A DNA stretch of 64,000 bases, taken from assembly GCA_019155185.1 (NCBI GenBank), contig CM032800.1:12964001-13028000 (forward strand), written 5' to 3'. The position numbers and the translations under genes are program-made. How positions within the stretch are numbered: the first letter of the stretch is position 1; each line of letters begins with the position of its first letter. This stretch comes from Beaufortia kweichowensis. Its lineage: Eukaryota > Chordata > Actinopteri > Cypriniformes > Gastromyzontidae. Shown here piece by piece: positions 12,801 through 25,889 of the stretch. The notes beneath the pieces were generated by a model. It did not search any database and had not been told where the DNA came from. It worked only from the letters and a program-made list of their open reading frames with translations.

Positions 12801-15800
12801 GTCTAAGATAATATGGAAAATGTTGAAAGTCTGCAATGAAGCTCTTGATTTTATGCAAACTGTGAAGCGGATGTAGTTGTTTTAATTTAAGAAAGCAAAC
12901 CAGACCAAGAGGAAAAGAATGTTTAAAACATAAAAAAAGACCACTACACCCATTTCTGACAGATACACATGACTGCAAAAAGCAGAAGAGAAATACAAAA
13001 CAGTTTCAACATCATAAAACCACGACTTCCTTATTAAGACTCAAGTGCGCAGACAGAGACATAGCTTCTCGTATCTTCTCCTTCATGTTAGATGCCATTT
13101 AGGGGAAAGGGAGCGGACGTTTATTTACAGTAACTAGACTATGCGGCATAAGTTCTGCAGCAAATCAAGAGAGAGGAATGTATGCCGGAGGAAATGTGCA
13201 AGAGAATAGAGTGAATGGGAAAAGCTCTCCCACATGTCTGTGCACACTCCATACATCTGCCACATCATTTCCCAGGAATCTGATCCTATGAGACTTTCTT
13301 AGCTTACTTACATTCATCAGTCAGTATACTGTAACATCTGAATTGTCCATTTGATTGCAATCACATGCAAAATAAAAAATATATATATAACATGCAAAAA
13401 AGTAAGTGTCTCTCACAAAAATTGACCATGGTAACCACAGTCTCTGCCAAAATACTATAGTTACTGTAGTATTACAGTACTGAATTCTGGCAGGAACTAT
13501 GACTCCCACAGTAAGTTTTCGTAAGATCTGCAATGTCCATAAAATGCCTATGAGAAAATCAGAAAAACTGGAGGTGTGTTTTAATAGGTTTAACTGTTCC
13601 AGATGAGAGATTTCTACCAGATAAATGAGGATCATTTTACTGTTTATCTGAAATGACAACACCACAGTACTGGATCATTAATACTGTTGTCTGTCTAGAC
13701 AGCTGGAGGGAAGCATCTAGACACCAGCATGATGAAACCTCAGTCTGTTAAGCACTAAAAGGGTCAATCCTCCATCTGAGCTGCGAGCCAGAGCCCATAT
13801 GCTTCCTCTGCATTGTTTGATCTGATGCTGAGCGCAGCAAACAGTCTTGTGTGTGACCGTGACTCAAACTCAATCCTGCTTCTCCTATACACCCACACTG
13901 CAGTAATTCAGCCACGGTAAAGACAAACACAGAGGTTGGAGATAAAGTCTTTATGTTTATATTCCATATGTTATTGCTTTCTGGATCTCGTTATTGTCTG
14001 GAAGGCACAATATCACTTAAATATTGACATTGTGTGTTTTATTGTGGATAATGGTAATGACCTATTGTTTACAATATTGCCCGGTTTACTTGAGCTGTGG
14101 TCTTTCATCATGTCCAGCTTTAATCCCGGAACTATGCAATTGGATAAAGGTGTTAGGCCACAGTAAGCCTCAACTGAGCAGGACAGGCTATTAAAGGGAT
14201 AGTTCACCCAGAAATGACACTTCTGCCATTATTGGTGTATATGTGGACTAATATGTAGAGAGAATGATAGATTATACTATTCTGATCATAGATCTACAAA
14301 TAAGTTCACCGTTAATGGATCAAACTGGAAATTTGTGAATTAGATGTATCTGCTGAAAGATTAAAATGGTAAAAATAGATAATCATGAAACCATTAAATG
14401 TGTAAATGCAGGATTGTGTGACTTGTCGGTCTAAAGGTATACAAGAGAGAGGGTGAGAAAGAGATGGGATGCCAGATATTGCAGAAAAGGGCCTTTAACA
14501 GACATGTACCATTTACTACACTGACCACAATTATACACTGAACTGTATGAATCTCAAGATTTTCATTTAGGCATCTTCACCATGAAGTCAATTAGACACG
14601 CCTATTTGAATCTTTATTTTAGTGTGCAATACAATCAACATCTCATCCATCAAACCGTGATGTGCGTAAAAAAAATAGGTAAATAAACACTAACCTCTTT
14701 TTCAGAAATGTAAAGTTGGTCTCCTTTCAGCACAACAAATCTGTTTTTCCAAATTTCCCTGAAAATCCCTTTGCCACAAAACTTGCGAATCCAGCCGGTT
14801 TTGTCAGGCTGCGCAGGCTGTTGATTGGCGTCCTGAGGGCCCTGTGTTCACAAAGATGAAATCAGAGACAAGGCAGTGAGACTTGGATTATCTAAAAAGG
14901 TTCCCAAGGATCCAAGTGGGGTGTCTCACCGGATGTGTCTCAATGCTTAGTGAACTCCCTACCTAGACAGCATTTCTGACCATGCATGTGCCTATGACGC
15001 CCACAAATGTTGTCTAGGAAGGCAGCTCACTAGGGTTTGAGACAAAGCCGGGGACTTTCTTAAAGACCATGGCTTTGTTATGTAGATTATATCACATTCC
15101 TGCCGCTTACTCACTTTTCTCACAGCACACACACACGCACGCACGCACGCACGCACGTACGTCATTTTCATAACATTTGGAAATATTATATCGATTAAAT
15201 AAATGTTATTATTTAATTGAAATCCATTTATAAGCGATATACAGAACATACTTAAAGAACAAATGATTCATTTTATAAATAAACATGACAATTTTACCCG
15301 TGAACAATAATGAATACTGAACCATAAATAAATAATTACAATAATGTATTAAGAAATAGTTAGATGTTATAGTGAAAACGTTATAAACATGCAGTGAAAA
15401 TAAATCAATTGCAAAATTAACGATGGTTTTAATATAGTAGTAATCATTGTTTAACTATTTTGTAGTAATATCATAATATCCACAAATTTACCAATATCTC
15501 CGTACCGGAACCACAGTTTAACCTTGATATTTGTAGTACAACGTGACAATAAAAATGGTAATCAATCCTGTTACAAAACACATGAAAATTAATGAAATAT
15601 ACTTTTACTTTAGTAAAATCATAGCTAGTTTTCAAGGGGTCAGCTTTCACATTCTTTATTCATTTCATTATCATAAGCCTGGACAACTTGTACTTTAAAT
15701 TCAAAGGGACATGCGAAAGAACACCATGTCGACTTTAAGTGCACAGATTTACAATAAAACTCCATTAAAACATTTACATCGCATGCATGATTAGACAAAT

Positions 15801-15950
15801 AATGTTAAGTAAGTATAAAAACTGTTCAGTGATGTGTAAGTACGCGCGATGCCTTGTTTCATACTGCCGTACAAAGACTCAACAGAGATCCACACTGACA
15901 ATAGACAAGACTCGATGTCTTACCCGCTTTGTTGAATTGTTCTTCTTCAT
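3818..15950 (-). CDS. plekho1: Pleckstrin homology domain-containing family O member 1 (CKIP-1)
   Basis: There are six coding exons: 15924-15950, 14695-14841, 9038-9178, 6928-7032, 5041-5142 and 3818-4507 (stop at 3818-3820). All junctions are GT-AG and in phase, giving 403 aa. The start MKKNNSTKR and the following exon match the conserved vertebrate N-terminus. The PH domain covers about residues 20-135 (GWIRKFCGKGIFREIWKNR through ESWINALNGAITRAKNR). The last exon carries the MLTLDLIQEED motif, a serine-rich linker and a C-terminal heptad-rich helix (ERLLEEAAS to LKALYKQL) matching the leucine-zipper-like tail. In mammals the protein binds casein kinase 2 alpha and phosphoinositides, moves between plasma membrane and nucleus, and restrains bone formation. 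The exons sit in long repeat-bearing introns. Identification is secure; the symbol suffix (a or b paralogue) cannot be decided here. Confidence 0.96.
5701..5770. repeat. TAGCAACACCC-type dispersed repeat fragment
   Basis: The text alternates short units of the form TAGCAACACCC / CATAGCAACACCCAGGCAAC. A similar short run occurs at about 24290-24360 (TTAGCAACCCCTTAGCAACATCC). This loosely periodic sequence is scattered in cyprinid genomes. The boundaries are approximate. Confidence 0.35.
7561..7860. mobile_element. TTAA-flanked MITE, copy 1
   Basis: TTAA stands at both ends (7561-7564 and 7857-7860). Just inside are inverted termini CCTGTTAACTGTC (left) and GACAGTTATCAGG (right). There is no coding capacity and the interior is very A/T-rich. 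A second copy lies at 21945-22199. A TTAA target site is characteristic of piggyBac and Kolobok elements; the sequence alone does not say which. It lies in plekho1 intron 3. Confidence 0.75.
11530..11880 (+). repeat. Dispersed repeat family, copy 1
   Basis: Several ordered blocks recur at 59366-59740: GCAAATGTCAAC, TTTTACCAAAGGTTT, CATACTGATAG, TTGCCTCT(T/C)AAAAAC and CATCCATAACGCTG. The order and approximate spacing are the same, so both are copies of one element. No open frame or clear terminal repeats are visible. It lies in plekho1 intron 2. Confidence 0.6.
13430..13520. repeat. AT-rich foldback fragment (ACTATAGTTACTGTAGTATT)
   Basis: This contains the near-palindrome AATACTATAGTTACTGTAGTATT, a motif seen again in looser form around 16386-16500. 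It is probably a remnant of a small palindromic DNA element. The ends are not defined. Confidence 0.3.
14190..14240 (+). repeat. Terminal fragment of an abundant teleost repeat (AAAGGGATAGTTCACCCA)
   Basis: The segment TTAAAGGGATAGTTCACCCA, followed by GAAATGACACTTCTGCCATT, matches the terminus of one of the commonest dispersed elements in cyprinid genomes. The other end is not recognisable nearby, so this copy is truncated or decayed. Confidence 0.65.
14936..15044. mobile_element. Short foldback MITE (TGTCTCAA...TTGAGACA), copy 1
   Basis: The left arm (TGTCTCAATGCTTAGTGAAC, CCTAGACAGCAT) and the right arm (ATGTTGTCTAGG, CTCACTAGGGTTTGAGACA) are imperfect inverted copies, so the element folds on itself. 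A diverged second copy is at 58694-58794. It is too short to encode anything. It lies in plekho1 intron 1. Confidence 0.7.
15126..15162. repeat. CA/CGCA microsatellite
   Basis: A short (CA)n run changes into several CGCA units and ends in CGTACGT. It is a simple-sequence repeat. Confidence 0.9.
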
Positions 15951-18900
15951 GGCTAAAAACAGCTTTCCGACACTCCAGTGAATCCAGATCCGCTGATGCA
16001 CAATGTGTTCGCAACAATGTAACAAAATCCTGAAACGTTACGCGCAAAAGGACGCACGATGTTGCTTGAAGTCTTTCTTACGCCTCCTCCTGTCTGTGTA
16101 CTTCATTCACTGTCTTCCAGATCCACGCAGATTATCATCCAATTATCACGCCTTTAAATCGCAGAGAAATCTGCTTTCTACAGCAGCGGATGAGTCGATG
16201 CCATCAGCATCGTGTCGTGTGGGTTGATCTCTCGTGGAGTTAACTGAGCTTGAGGAACTTGCAGCTGTGTGGTCCCTCTCTTTGTCCCCCACAGCTCCAC
16301 CTATGGACACCACAATGATGTCACTGGCAAGATAATGGGGTGGTCTTACGAAAGCAATGTACTTCCCAAAACCCGCATGGAAAACACTGTAGTATGCTTT
16401 AGTGTTAGTAAACTGTAGAATATATTATATTACAGTAATTACTTTATTAATATATACTTTAATATTCTGTAGTAATATCTATAGTTAAAAACGTGATGAA
16501 TATTTACAATGGTAAGGTTCAAAACACTAATATATATAAAAGTTTACTATAGTAAATACTCAACAGTACTTTTCATGTGCATAGTTTACAATCACTTACA
16601 TTAAAATGTATGTTAATTATAATTTGTGAAAGAAAAGATGGCAAAAGATGTATTTCAGGTAACCAAAACCTTTTTTAAAAGGTTTTTTAATATGACAGAA
16701 TCAATTTGATTACATTAGGTTACACAAAAAACTTTTTTTACCTAAAGATTTTTAAGGTAACAAACAAATATCAGCACTTTTTACAGTTTATTATGTTACT
16801 GTTATAAATGACTAAAATAACATACACGAGTAATTACAGAATAATCAGTATTAGTGACTCCATCAGAAATATATAAAAACAGAAGTCATTTTTAGGTTTA
16901 GAACATGTGTGAGTAAAATTTAATTATTTTTTACTGTGTATGTTACATTTATAAGTGTTTAGTAATAATAATGAGTAATCACAAAATAGTCATAGTATAA
17001 GTACCTACAGGTTTATTTAAAAAAGTTAGGGTTAGATCAACATTTCACAACAACAGAAACAGCCCATGGGGTATTGGGATAACCCTCCCATAAAATGATG
17101 TAACCCAGCAGCAATAAAAACATGTCCACCTGTTGTCTTAAACCCATCATGGCCCATCTTAAGAGTTTAAAAATAGTCATGTGTACTGCTTTGACAGTGT
17201 AAAAACAGCACACACCTAGTGTATAGTCTTATGTTACTTGTGATTCACAACATACAGTGGTTCAACAATAAGAAATGCGCATCAAAATGCTTTTGTGATT
17301 AAGTCAAGTGACTTAATAAGGTTACCTGAACGATTTTAATATAACTGTAAACAAACACTTTCTACAATCGTGTGTGATTAAATCAAAACAGTGTGTGATT
17401 TTGTCAATATTAGTACAAAATACTAATTCCAAATTCAAAGTTGTAAACACACTATGGAAGGCATAACATCACTGATTTCTCTTTAAGGCATTTAATGAGT
17501 CAACATGGGTCAGGGTGACAGGGTGTTAACACATTTATGTCTAGTCTGCTACTTAAAATTCCATGATATTATAGTAAACTAGAGCATATAAAAAGGTCTA
17601 TCAGCTCTCATATGCTGTAACAATATGGTATTGTATGCTAGTGTTTTATTGGTTAACAAGAAATATAAGTGTAATGTATTGACAACATAATGTATGAAAA
17701 CGTAATGTTGTCATCTGCCGTCCAGGAAATGAATGTCCTTTTTGTCTCCATTGCTGTAAAGAGTTCACGTCTTTAAATCAGTATTCACCGCACAGTCTTT
17801 CAGCCCGAGACTCATTTACAAATGTCTGGAAACCTGCAAAGTGTTGCACTTTCAGTATTTGTTGTAATGACAACATCTAGAGATGTGAACAGCTTACAAT
17901 TAAGTATGAATCTTTATGGATGTGTGGTCATTTTGGGTGAAAAGTTCCTAATCCCCAGGCCTTCAAATATCCATTTGTTTAGTTAATACTGGTCTTTATG
18001 AACCCAGGTAATCACACTGTGGCATCATTGTAATGACACACGCTAATCCAGCAGTGAAGTAGAATTAAGCAGCGCCTCTGTCCCACTTTAAATAGAGCTC
18101 TTGCACAACCACAGCGGAAATCAGCTTACCGGCTCTTAAGGCTACTGCAGAAATAATACAAATTCATCCAGGCTTGAGGTCACTACTTCCATGTTATAAG
18201 ACATTATACACTAATATTCAACTATATCCGTATATATGTTTGTCACCTATGTTATCATTATCAGTTCAGGATTTCCTTTCAACATCCTGTTCATACACAT
18301 GCTCAGTCTTATAAAGCACTTCGGCCCACTTTGCTAGGATTGAAAAGGGAGACAATTCTGACTCAAAAAATATTATCAGTATTATTTATTTACAGTCCAG
18401 CACTAATTTCTGGGTTATGAGCTTAGAATATTGAGAATGCTTAAAGTATCTGTATATCTGAAATGTATCTGTACAATGTTTGTGTAACATGTAAACAAAC
18501 AGTTTTATGTATTATTTCTAAACTATATGTATGACTAAAATCAAATTACTATATAAGATCGAGTCTGGTAGCAATGACCCACCTGCAGAACTTACTATAT
18601 AATGACCTGATTGTGATGATCAGCTAATTTGACTCCGGTCACAAAATTTGCATTGTTGCTTTCAGATATCATGCAAATACTGGCTGTATGATGTACCCTG
18701 TCAAAACTAGATGCATTATTTTCATTCGGTAACGTTTTTGTTTACTGTATAGTGAAAGAGTAAAATGGATAAAGACATGATCAAGCTAATTTACAATCAC
18801 AATAATGAAACACAACGTAGAAAGACTCCCTTAATTGCTTTCTAAAGCATCATAAAATAATGCACCCCATTATTGCTTTCATGAGCTCAGACTTATTGAA

Positions 18901-19649
18901 TTGTTAGAATGACAAAAGATCCCTCAAGAAAAATAATATTTATGACATGCAAAATTTTATGTGTCACAATCACTTGCATGCTTTTTGATACTGCAACACT
19001 GCATGCAAGTAAACTACACAATGGCACAAGAATAGTTTTCTGTCTGCACAAAGTTGAAGCCATAAACCATCTGAGACATTCTGCATCCAAATGAGCGTAG
19101 ATGGCTGTTAACATCTGCCCATGTCTCACTGGCCACTTGTGCAGGACAAAAACATATACTTAAATAAAATAGTGTTTGGGACATTGTTAGGAGGTTTTGA
19201 GTGGAATGTGAAGGAAAGCCTTAAAATCCAAAGTGGCCTTTCAGCTGCTGACACAGACTGACAATCAAAACACACCACATCCTTAAACAGTGTGGGCTGA
19301 TTCAACAGAAAAGTAGCCGCAATAATAAAAGCGGCTCCACTTCTAATTGGCTTGTTGTTTCAGTTTGAACAGAAAAATGTGGAGCCTTCAGTCGTGGTTT
19401 TTGTTTTCATTCACATTTTAAAGAAATGTGAGTACTGCTTGTATTCTGATTGGTTGTTATTTCACAGTTGACAATGGTTGCACGGTTTCTAGGGTGTAAT
19501 AATGATAACAATTTAGCAAGCAGCACTAATCCTATATTAAACCACTGTCTGATTATTTGATGACTAACATTTGTGATTCATTAATATACTTTGTATACAT
19601 TGTTTTACTTCATTTCTATATTAGTTGGAGAAAATTAGATACCGAACAG

Positions 19650-19955
19650 TTAGTTTCAGTTCTTGATTCTGATTGGTCAATAGTTGTGTTTTATTCACGA
19701 TAAAGTTATGAGAGTTATGAGCGCTTCACAGTGATTCTGTGTATCACTAAACGGCATCCTTAACAACATAAACATATATCACAATCACTCAGAGACTATT
19801 TTTACAGTGGAAGGAAGACTTTTAGTGTTTTCATGAAAGTTGCATCAATGCATATTTTTATGATTTAATATTTGTTTTGTGTGATAAATGTTTTATGAAA
19901 GCAATAAGGTACTCAAGGCTAGTGTTTTATCGTTAATAAGTAACGGCTGAGTTAC
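19650..19955. repeat. Possible decayed foldback element
   Basis: The left side (CTGATTGGTCAATAGTTGTG, TTTTATTCACGATAAAG) and the right side (TTTTATCGTTAATAAG) contain inverse segments (TTATTCACGATAAA against TTTATCGTTAATAA). The CTGATTGGTCAATAG block is familiar from fish dispersed repeats. Boundaries and family are uncertain. Confidence 0.35.
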
Positions 19956-21944
19956 CTATTTTCATCATACCTTACATATACTCTTTAGTTCAGAGACAGT
20001 GACATGACAGCAACTGTTTCTTGTGTGTATTGTTACCTTACACTGCTCAATGAAACATTCAGTGAAATCGCATCTCCTCGACAATGATGAATCTACTCAT
20101 CAACCTTTAAGTGACCAGGTAGTAAAATGTTAGTGTGGAGTGAGTATACTGTAGAAACTGTATACCTTTTTCAGACACGTTGTCCCATTGATATTTAACG
20201 GAAATAGCAGTCAATGTTTCACTGGTTTATAATGCTTATATCACAGACTTTTATGCATACTTTCTTTTCTGACAAGTACATCTCAGTCAGTATTTTACTG
20301 AGAATAAAAAAATATGACTGATATTGTATGTAAAAGAACAGCTGTTATTATAGTTTGTTTAAGAGTGCATCAAAAGAGTGTATGCGGTTTATCTTCATCT
20401 ATTACATCAGTGGGTCATGAAATGCTAATCTGGGCTATAGAACGAGTTTTCATCTGGATTATAAATGTGAACACGTGGATTTGGGAGGTTATAACAGCGA
20501 CTACTGTACTTAGGTCCATACTGTATATAAAGCAGGTTACGCAACAGTCGTACGAGCACACTTTATGCTTTGCATATATAAGGATATTGTATGCAAAAGC
20601 AATGCATCTTTTTTTACCTACCCAAATGACAAAATGTATGAAATGATATTTTATTTGAAAATCCCTGTTAAAATCATGCAACATATTTAATATCATTTCT
20701 ATTTAGTTTGTCAGGGATAAATACAATAATATGTGAATTAATCAGTGATAATTGTTTCAAACATGCATTTAAATGACACATCGTTATAAGTTACACGTTA
20801 TTCGCTTCTATAAGCCTTCTATGTGGACTCGTAAATGTGGAGCGTAAAATCTAACACCAGCTAACATGCAAAACTGTGAAAAGCACTTCTGAGTACAAAG
20901 TGTCATTAACAAACCAAAGTGTCACGTTACTGCACTACAGATATGCAAAATGTTCAAATACTGTAAATTTAGCTGCATTTCCAGCTGCCAAACTTTACAT
21001 TTTCTGTGCAAGAGAAGCTTCTAAAATTTTAGAAATGTATAGAGGGGAGTGTTTTAGACAAAAGATGGATTGACTTCTGATGTGATGTAGCTCTACCTGT
21101 AGAAGATCCAGCTAGGTCCTGTAACGCTAGCCCTGAAACCCAACTCTACAGAGCTATCAATTATACAGTAAAGTAGACCAACGTCACGGACCTTTACTGA
21201 CACTCTCTCCTGCCTGCTATCCTTCCTTAATACCTTCAGTACTATCAAAAACAATAGAAGAATAACACCAACAGGTGTTATTGTGACCTTTCTATAACAG
21301 AAAGTTATATATACTGCTGTCTGTGTCTATTCTAATATACCACCCAAAAACCTACATGTTTTGCATCACTGAACATTGCATACTATCGAGGAATTACTGA
21401 CCCTCTGCAGATCATGTGATATTCTAGGAACAATATCGCATTTCCTAAACCAGACACACTGAGGTTACAAATACTGCTTTTACATCCTCATAAAGCACCA
21501 CTAAAAGAGTATAACATTACAGTCAGATTAGGGTTTAATGACTGTGCAGCAAGTCTCTCAATCTACAGTCCATCATATTATGTTTATTGCACGTTAGTTT
21601 GAAGTTTATATGTGATCTTAGTGGCCCTCATTCATTATTTAAGCATCTTTTATTGGGTTGCTCATTATTTATAAGCTTTAAAAAGGGACCAGTGCCCTCT
21701 TGCTCTTTAGAGAGACTCTTGTCATTAGAGTAATCCACCGATTGTCAGAAAGAAAACATATACCAGAAGTTTTCAACTAGATTCAAAAACCTCCAAAATA
21801 AAAAAGATTTAATTAAGACCACTAACATTATATACACATAATGCTGAAACAGTTTTCAATTTAATAATTTTTTCAATAAAAATTATTAAATAAATTAGAA
21901 CAAATTCTTAGTTATTAGAAATGTTATGAAAGTATAAGAACATT

Positions 21945-22199
21945 TTAACCTGTTAACTGTCACAGAGGAACACCTATTTCCCTATTTACTTTAATATTTT
22001 ATAGTTGAATTTTAATCTAATCATTACAAACTATAAATTAATGGAAAGGTATAAGACTCGAGATAAAATAATTGACAAAGTTTCATAACAATAAAAAAAT
22101 GTCTAGCTGTATCTCATAAAATCTTACTGTAATTTATAAAAAATACCTCAAATAAAAAAAATAAGACTTAAAAATCATGTGTCTGTTATATCAGGTTAA
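21945..22199. mobile_element. TTAA-flanked MITE, copy 2
   Basis: TTAA occurs at both ends (21945-21948 and 22196-22199). The left terminus CCTGTTAACTGTCACAG matches copy 1 at 7561. The right terminus (CTGTTATATCAGG) is a diverged form of its inverse. Internal blocks such as TACTTTAATATTTT, GTTGAATT and AAATACCTCAAAT are shared with copy 1. Confidence 0.7.
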
Positions 22200-25100
22200 A
22201 ACTTTGGGTTTTACAAATAATTGAAAGTAATTATATTCATTTAATGATGTAGCTCAACAGTATTTTAAGTCTACATAAGTACATAGGCTAACATGACACC
22301 ACTAGAGCGATTATACAATATTGTCATCAATGTTACATGCAAGAACATGTCCAGTCAGTTCAAACCAGGTCACTGGGTTTGAGATATTGACATGTTCTAC
22401 TGCAGCGCTCTTGTTTGCCATGTGATCTTTCTCTATCACAGACAGGCCAAGTTTTGTATTTTTCCATTTAGAGCACAGTGTGGTCACTTGAAATGTCTGG
22501 CAGCTACATTAGGTTAGATAATACAATCGAAGCTCTGGAGATCAATACAGCCTTTTCTCTCACTCACAAGTCTTGTGATCATACACCAAAGTCACAGTGA
22601 CTTTCACAATGAGATTAGATTGGATGAAACACAAAACATTTCTGAATTAATTTTCTAAGAATCTGTTTTTTACCTAGGAGAATAAGGACAGGGAGGAAGC
22701 ATTATTATGAAGGCCACTGCATTATTTTTTGTTGGCAGGTACTACTAGTAAATAGTTAAACTACTACTGCTTTCTATGCTATTTGGTTGCTAATGTGTTC
22801 TGATAAGTTTTTATGTGTTTGCTAAATAATTGCTTACTTGTCAAAGTCCAAAGAGCCCATTTCCAGGTCTCTGTGATATGCTGATTATGACTTTTTGATT
22901 GCATGAAGTCAGCAATCTATCCATATTTATGGTATACATCTCGATTAGCTGCATGATCTCATTCATCTCTTTACCGCATACAGTGTAAGATGAGTTTCAG
23001 TTACACACCCAAGTCATGAAATCCATACAGGTTTTGAATGAAGTTCAGTTTTGGGGTAAACTAATTAATAAATTATGAACAATAATGGTAATGATGCCAT
23101 TGATCTTAGTACATAGTAGTCGCACTGTAAATATTGTTTTCCAATAATTTTTACAATTAAAGCAAGGTAGGTTTCCAACCAGTCAAGTATATGTCTTCTT
23201 CCATTTCAAAGATGTCTGTCAGGTTTATTAAGTCTAAATGGGTTATAAAAAATGCATCAGTATTGATCCTAATGCTGGGAAAATAAAGCACTATTACTTC
23301 TCTCAGGGTACCCAGGATACAGTAAACTCTGTTTACTGTAAAACAGTTTAGAGATGAATCTGACAAATGTCTGTAAATGTCCAAAATATGTGGAAAAAAA
23401 TCTCCTTATTATAATGTGGAAACAATAAATATTTATTAAAATTGTAAAGTACAATTAAAAGTATTGTGCATTATTTGCTTTACTGTATATAATCTGTAAT
23501 AAATTTGATCTAAAAAGACATCAAATATCCGTATGAAGATGGTTTAAAAAAGTGTAGCTCATTATTGTGTCTTACAGCAAATCTAATAATAAATGGGCTG
23601 TGACTAATTCTAGATGTCTTGTGTCATTAGCCGATGTTTAAAAGCATCGCCCGATCTAATCACATATCCTACAACGTGATTTACCATGAAAACCTGTGTG
23701 TGTGTGTTTGCATGTACTGAAACTAAAAATCATCTTCCTCTTTGTTGTTCCTCATGAAGCATATGATAAATGCAGAACAAGAGCGTAATCACATGTAAAA
23801 CCCTTGCTTCTCACATGCCCTGAATCTGTGGTGGTCTGCATGTGTTTAAGCTGTGCTCTTTAGAAAAAGGATCAGATCTGCTGTGTAATTAACACTGAGC
23901 AGCTGCACGCGTGCGGTAATCACTGCTGACTGCTTTGTGCGACACAGATACATGTGGGCATGCTCACAGATTCACAGCGAGTGGTATAGAAACAGCTGGC
24001 CGCTTTACAAATGCAGGGCAGTAGGCCTTTGACACAGACACACACACTATACAGCACCTAGATTTAAAGCAAAGCCTGTTTATCTGATTTATGAGTCTTA
24101 ATTATTGATGACTTTTTATTTGTTTTTCAGTGAGGACAATTGCAATTTGCACACACAAACATTTACTACTTGCTAATCTAAATAAGATATACATCTAACC
24201 AAGAACATACCATAGACCTCTTTTTTTTTCAAATAAAGCCCCAAATCATGATGAAGTCTTAACCTCAGAGTTTCCTTTGACTGAATAAATACTTAGCAAC
24301 CCCTTAGCAACATCCAAGAAAACCGTAAAAACTGCACAGAAGCATCCCGACAACCACACTGTTGGTGACAATGTCTACTTTAAAAAGGTTTTGCTGTATT
24401 TGTAAAGACATTTTAAGAAATGTGGTTCTCAAAATTCAAACATATTTGTACCCTCACATGGGTTAAAATCTACAGCAGGTGTGTTCTTACGGGGTGTCGT
24501 GCTGACTAAGCAGCCTGTGGTCGACTGTGGTCTCCCATCAGCTGTGGGTGATAACTGCTGGCCTCGTAGATTTCACTCTTTCTCACCTGTTCACACCCCT
24601 GGCCCACCGCTTTCCACCTTCTGTTATAGTCCCCAACATGTTTACTGATGTTGAACCCAAGATCAGACGATGAGCTCTCAGGTTTCCATCAACTGTTATG
24701 CATAGCTGTTCACACTGATTATCTACCGAGATAAAACAGTTCCCTTTGTCAATTCAGCAGTGAGTGAATATTCTTCATGTTTCAACTCCCTCACCATGTC
24801 CCTGGGCTATTTTTATTAGCAGTTCCCTTTGTGGCAACACCCCATGCTTCACATAGCTTTAGAGGTTGTGTACAGGGAGACTCATAAATAACAGAAAACC
24901 GATGATGACCCCTAAAGAGCTGCAAATCAGACTGGCTTGCCTGGAATGGAGCAGGCCTTAAACACTGGTCCTTTCTTTCTAATGAAAGACCTTTCCATGT
25001 ACCATTATTGTTAAATCCACCGCATTCCAAGACTGACTCAGTGTTGCCCAGAAAAAACATGGCTTTAGCTGAAGTTTAGCTGAATCAAATTCCCCCAGAG

Positions 25101-25555
25101 CCTGTGAAGTTTGACTTTAATGGGGCCCCAACAGTCAAGTCAACCCAATGGGTCAGCAGTTGCTGTGACCCCGCGGCTCCCGGGTGCCAAGCACATAGTG
25201 ACGCTGGAAGATGAGGCTTTTATGATCTTTTCTGAGCTCAACTGGTCTCTGTTGAGGTTGTACTATGGCCCTCCCATTTCCCACAAATCCTCCCAGAAGC
25301 CTCATCAAGACAAAATGAATGGGGGTTCAACATTAACCCCTGAGGAAAAACAAATAGAGATGTTTTTAACGACGTCTTAAGAGTACCACGATACAGACTG
25401 TCTAATATCTGTGTCATTGTTGAAATATATCACAAACATCTTTGTCCTGCATGTGACATTAAATTTGCATATTTGTCAAAATCACTTGTCTAATAGAGAA
25501 TTAGCAAGTGCCTTCAACATTTTATTTTAACTTACTGTATTCTTAAGGATATTTT

Positions 25556-25889
25556 GGTAACAAGATTGTGCTTGTTAACATTAGTTGCTTTAGCTAACAT
25601 AAACTAACAATAAACAATACTTCTACAACATTTATTAATCTTAATTTATGTTAATTTCAGCATTTAATAATATGTTTTAAAAATCAAAAATCATAACTGT
25701 TAACATTTGTTAATGCACAATGAACTACCATTAACAATTGTATTGATATAAACTAACTAAATGATGAATTAAAAATAAATTAATGATGAATTAAATGATG
25801 AAAAACTGTATTGCTCATTAATACTTCATGTTAGGTATATACTTCATTTATTTATGTTAGCAAATACAACCTTATTGTAAAGTGTTACC
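25556..25889. mobile_element. Foldback MITE ending CCTTATTGTAAAGTGTTACC
   Basis: The right end is CCTTATTGTAAAGTGTTACC. The left end begins GGTAACA, followed by TTGTTAACATTAGTTGC. The interior is built of repeated GTTAACATT / AACTAACA blocks in both orientations. This combination is the hallmark of a very common cyprinid palindromic repeat. The left terminus is somewhat decayed and no coding capacity is present. Confidence 0.7.

Noticed and set aside
24791..25380. Overlapping 89-codon open frames on both strands as possible genes
   Set aside because: No family resemblance, no splice partner and frames on both strands at once. More likely an effect of higher GC content.
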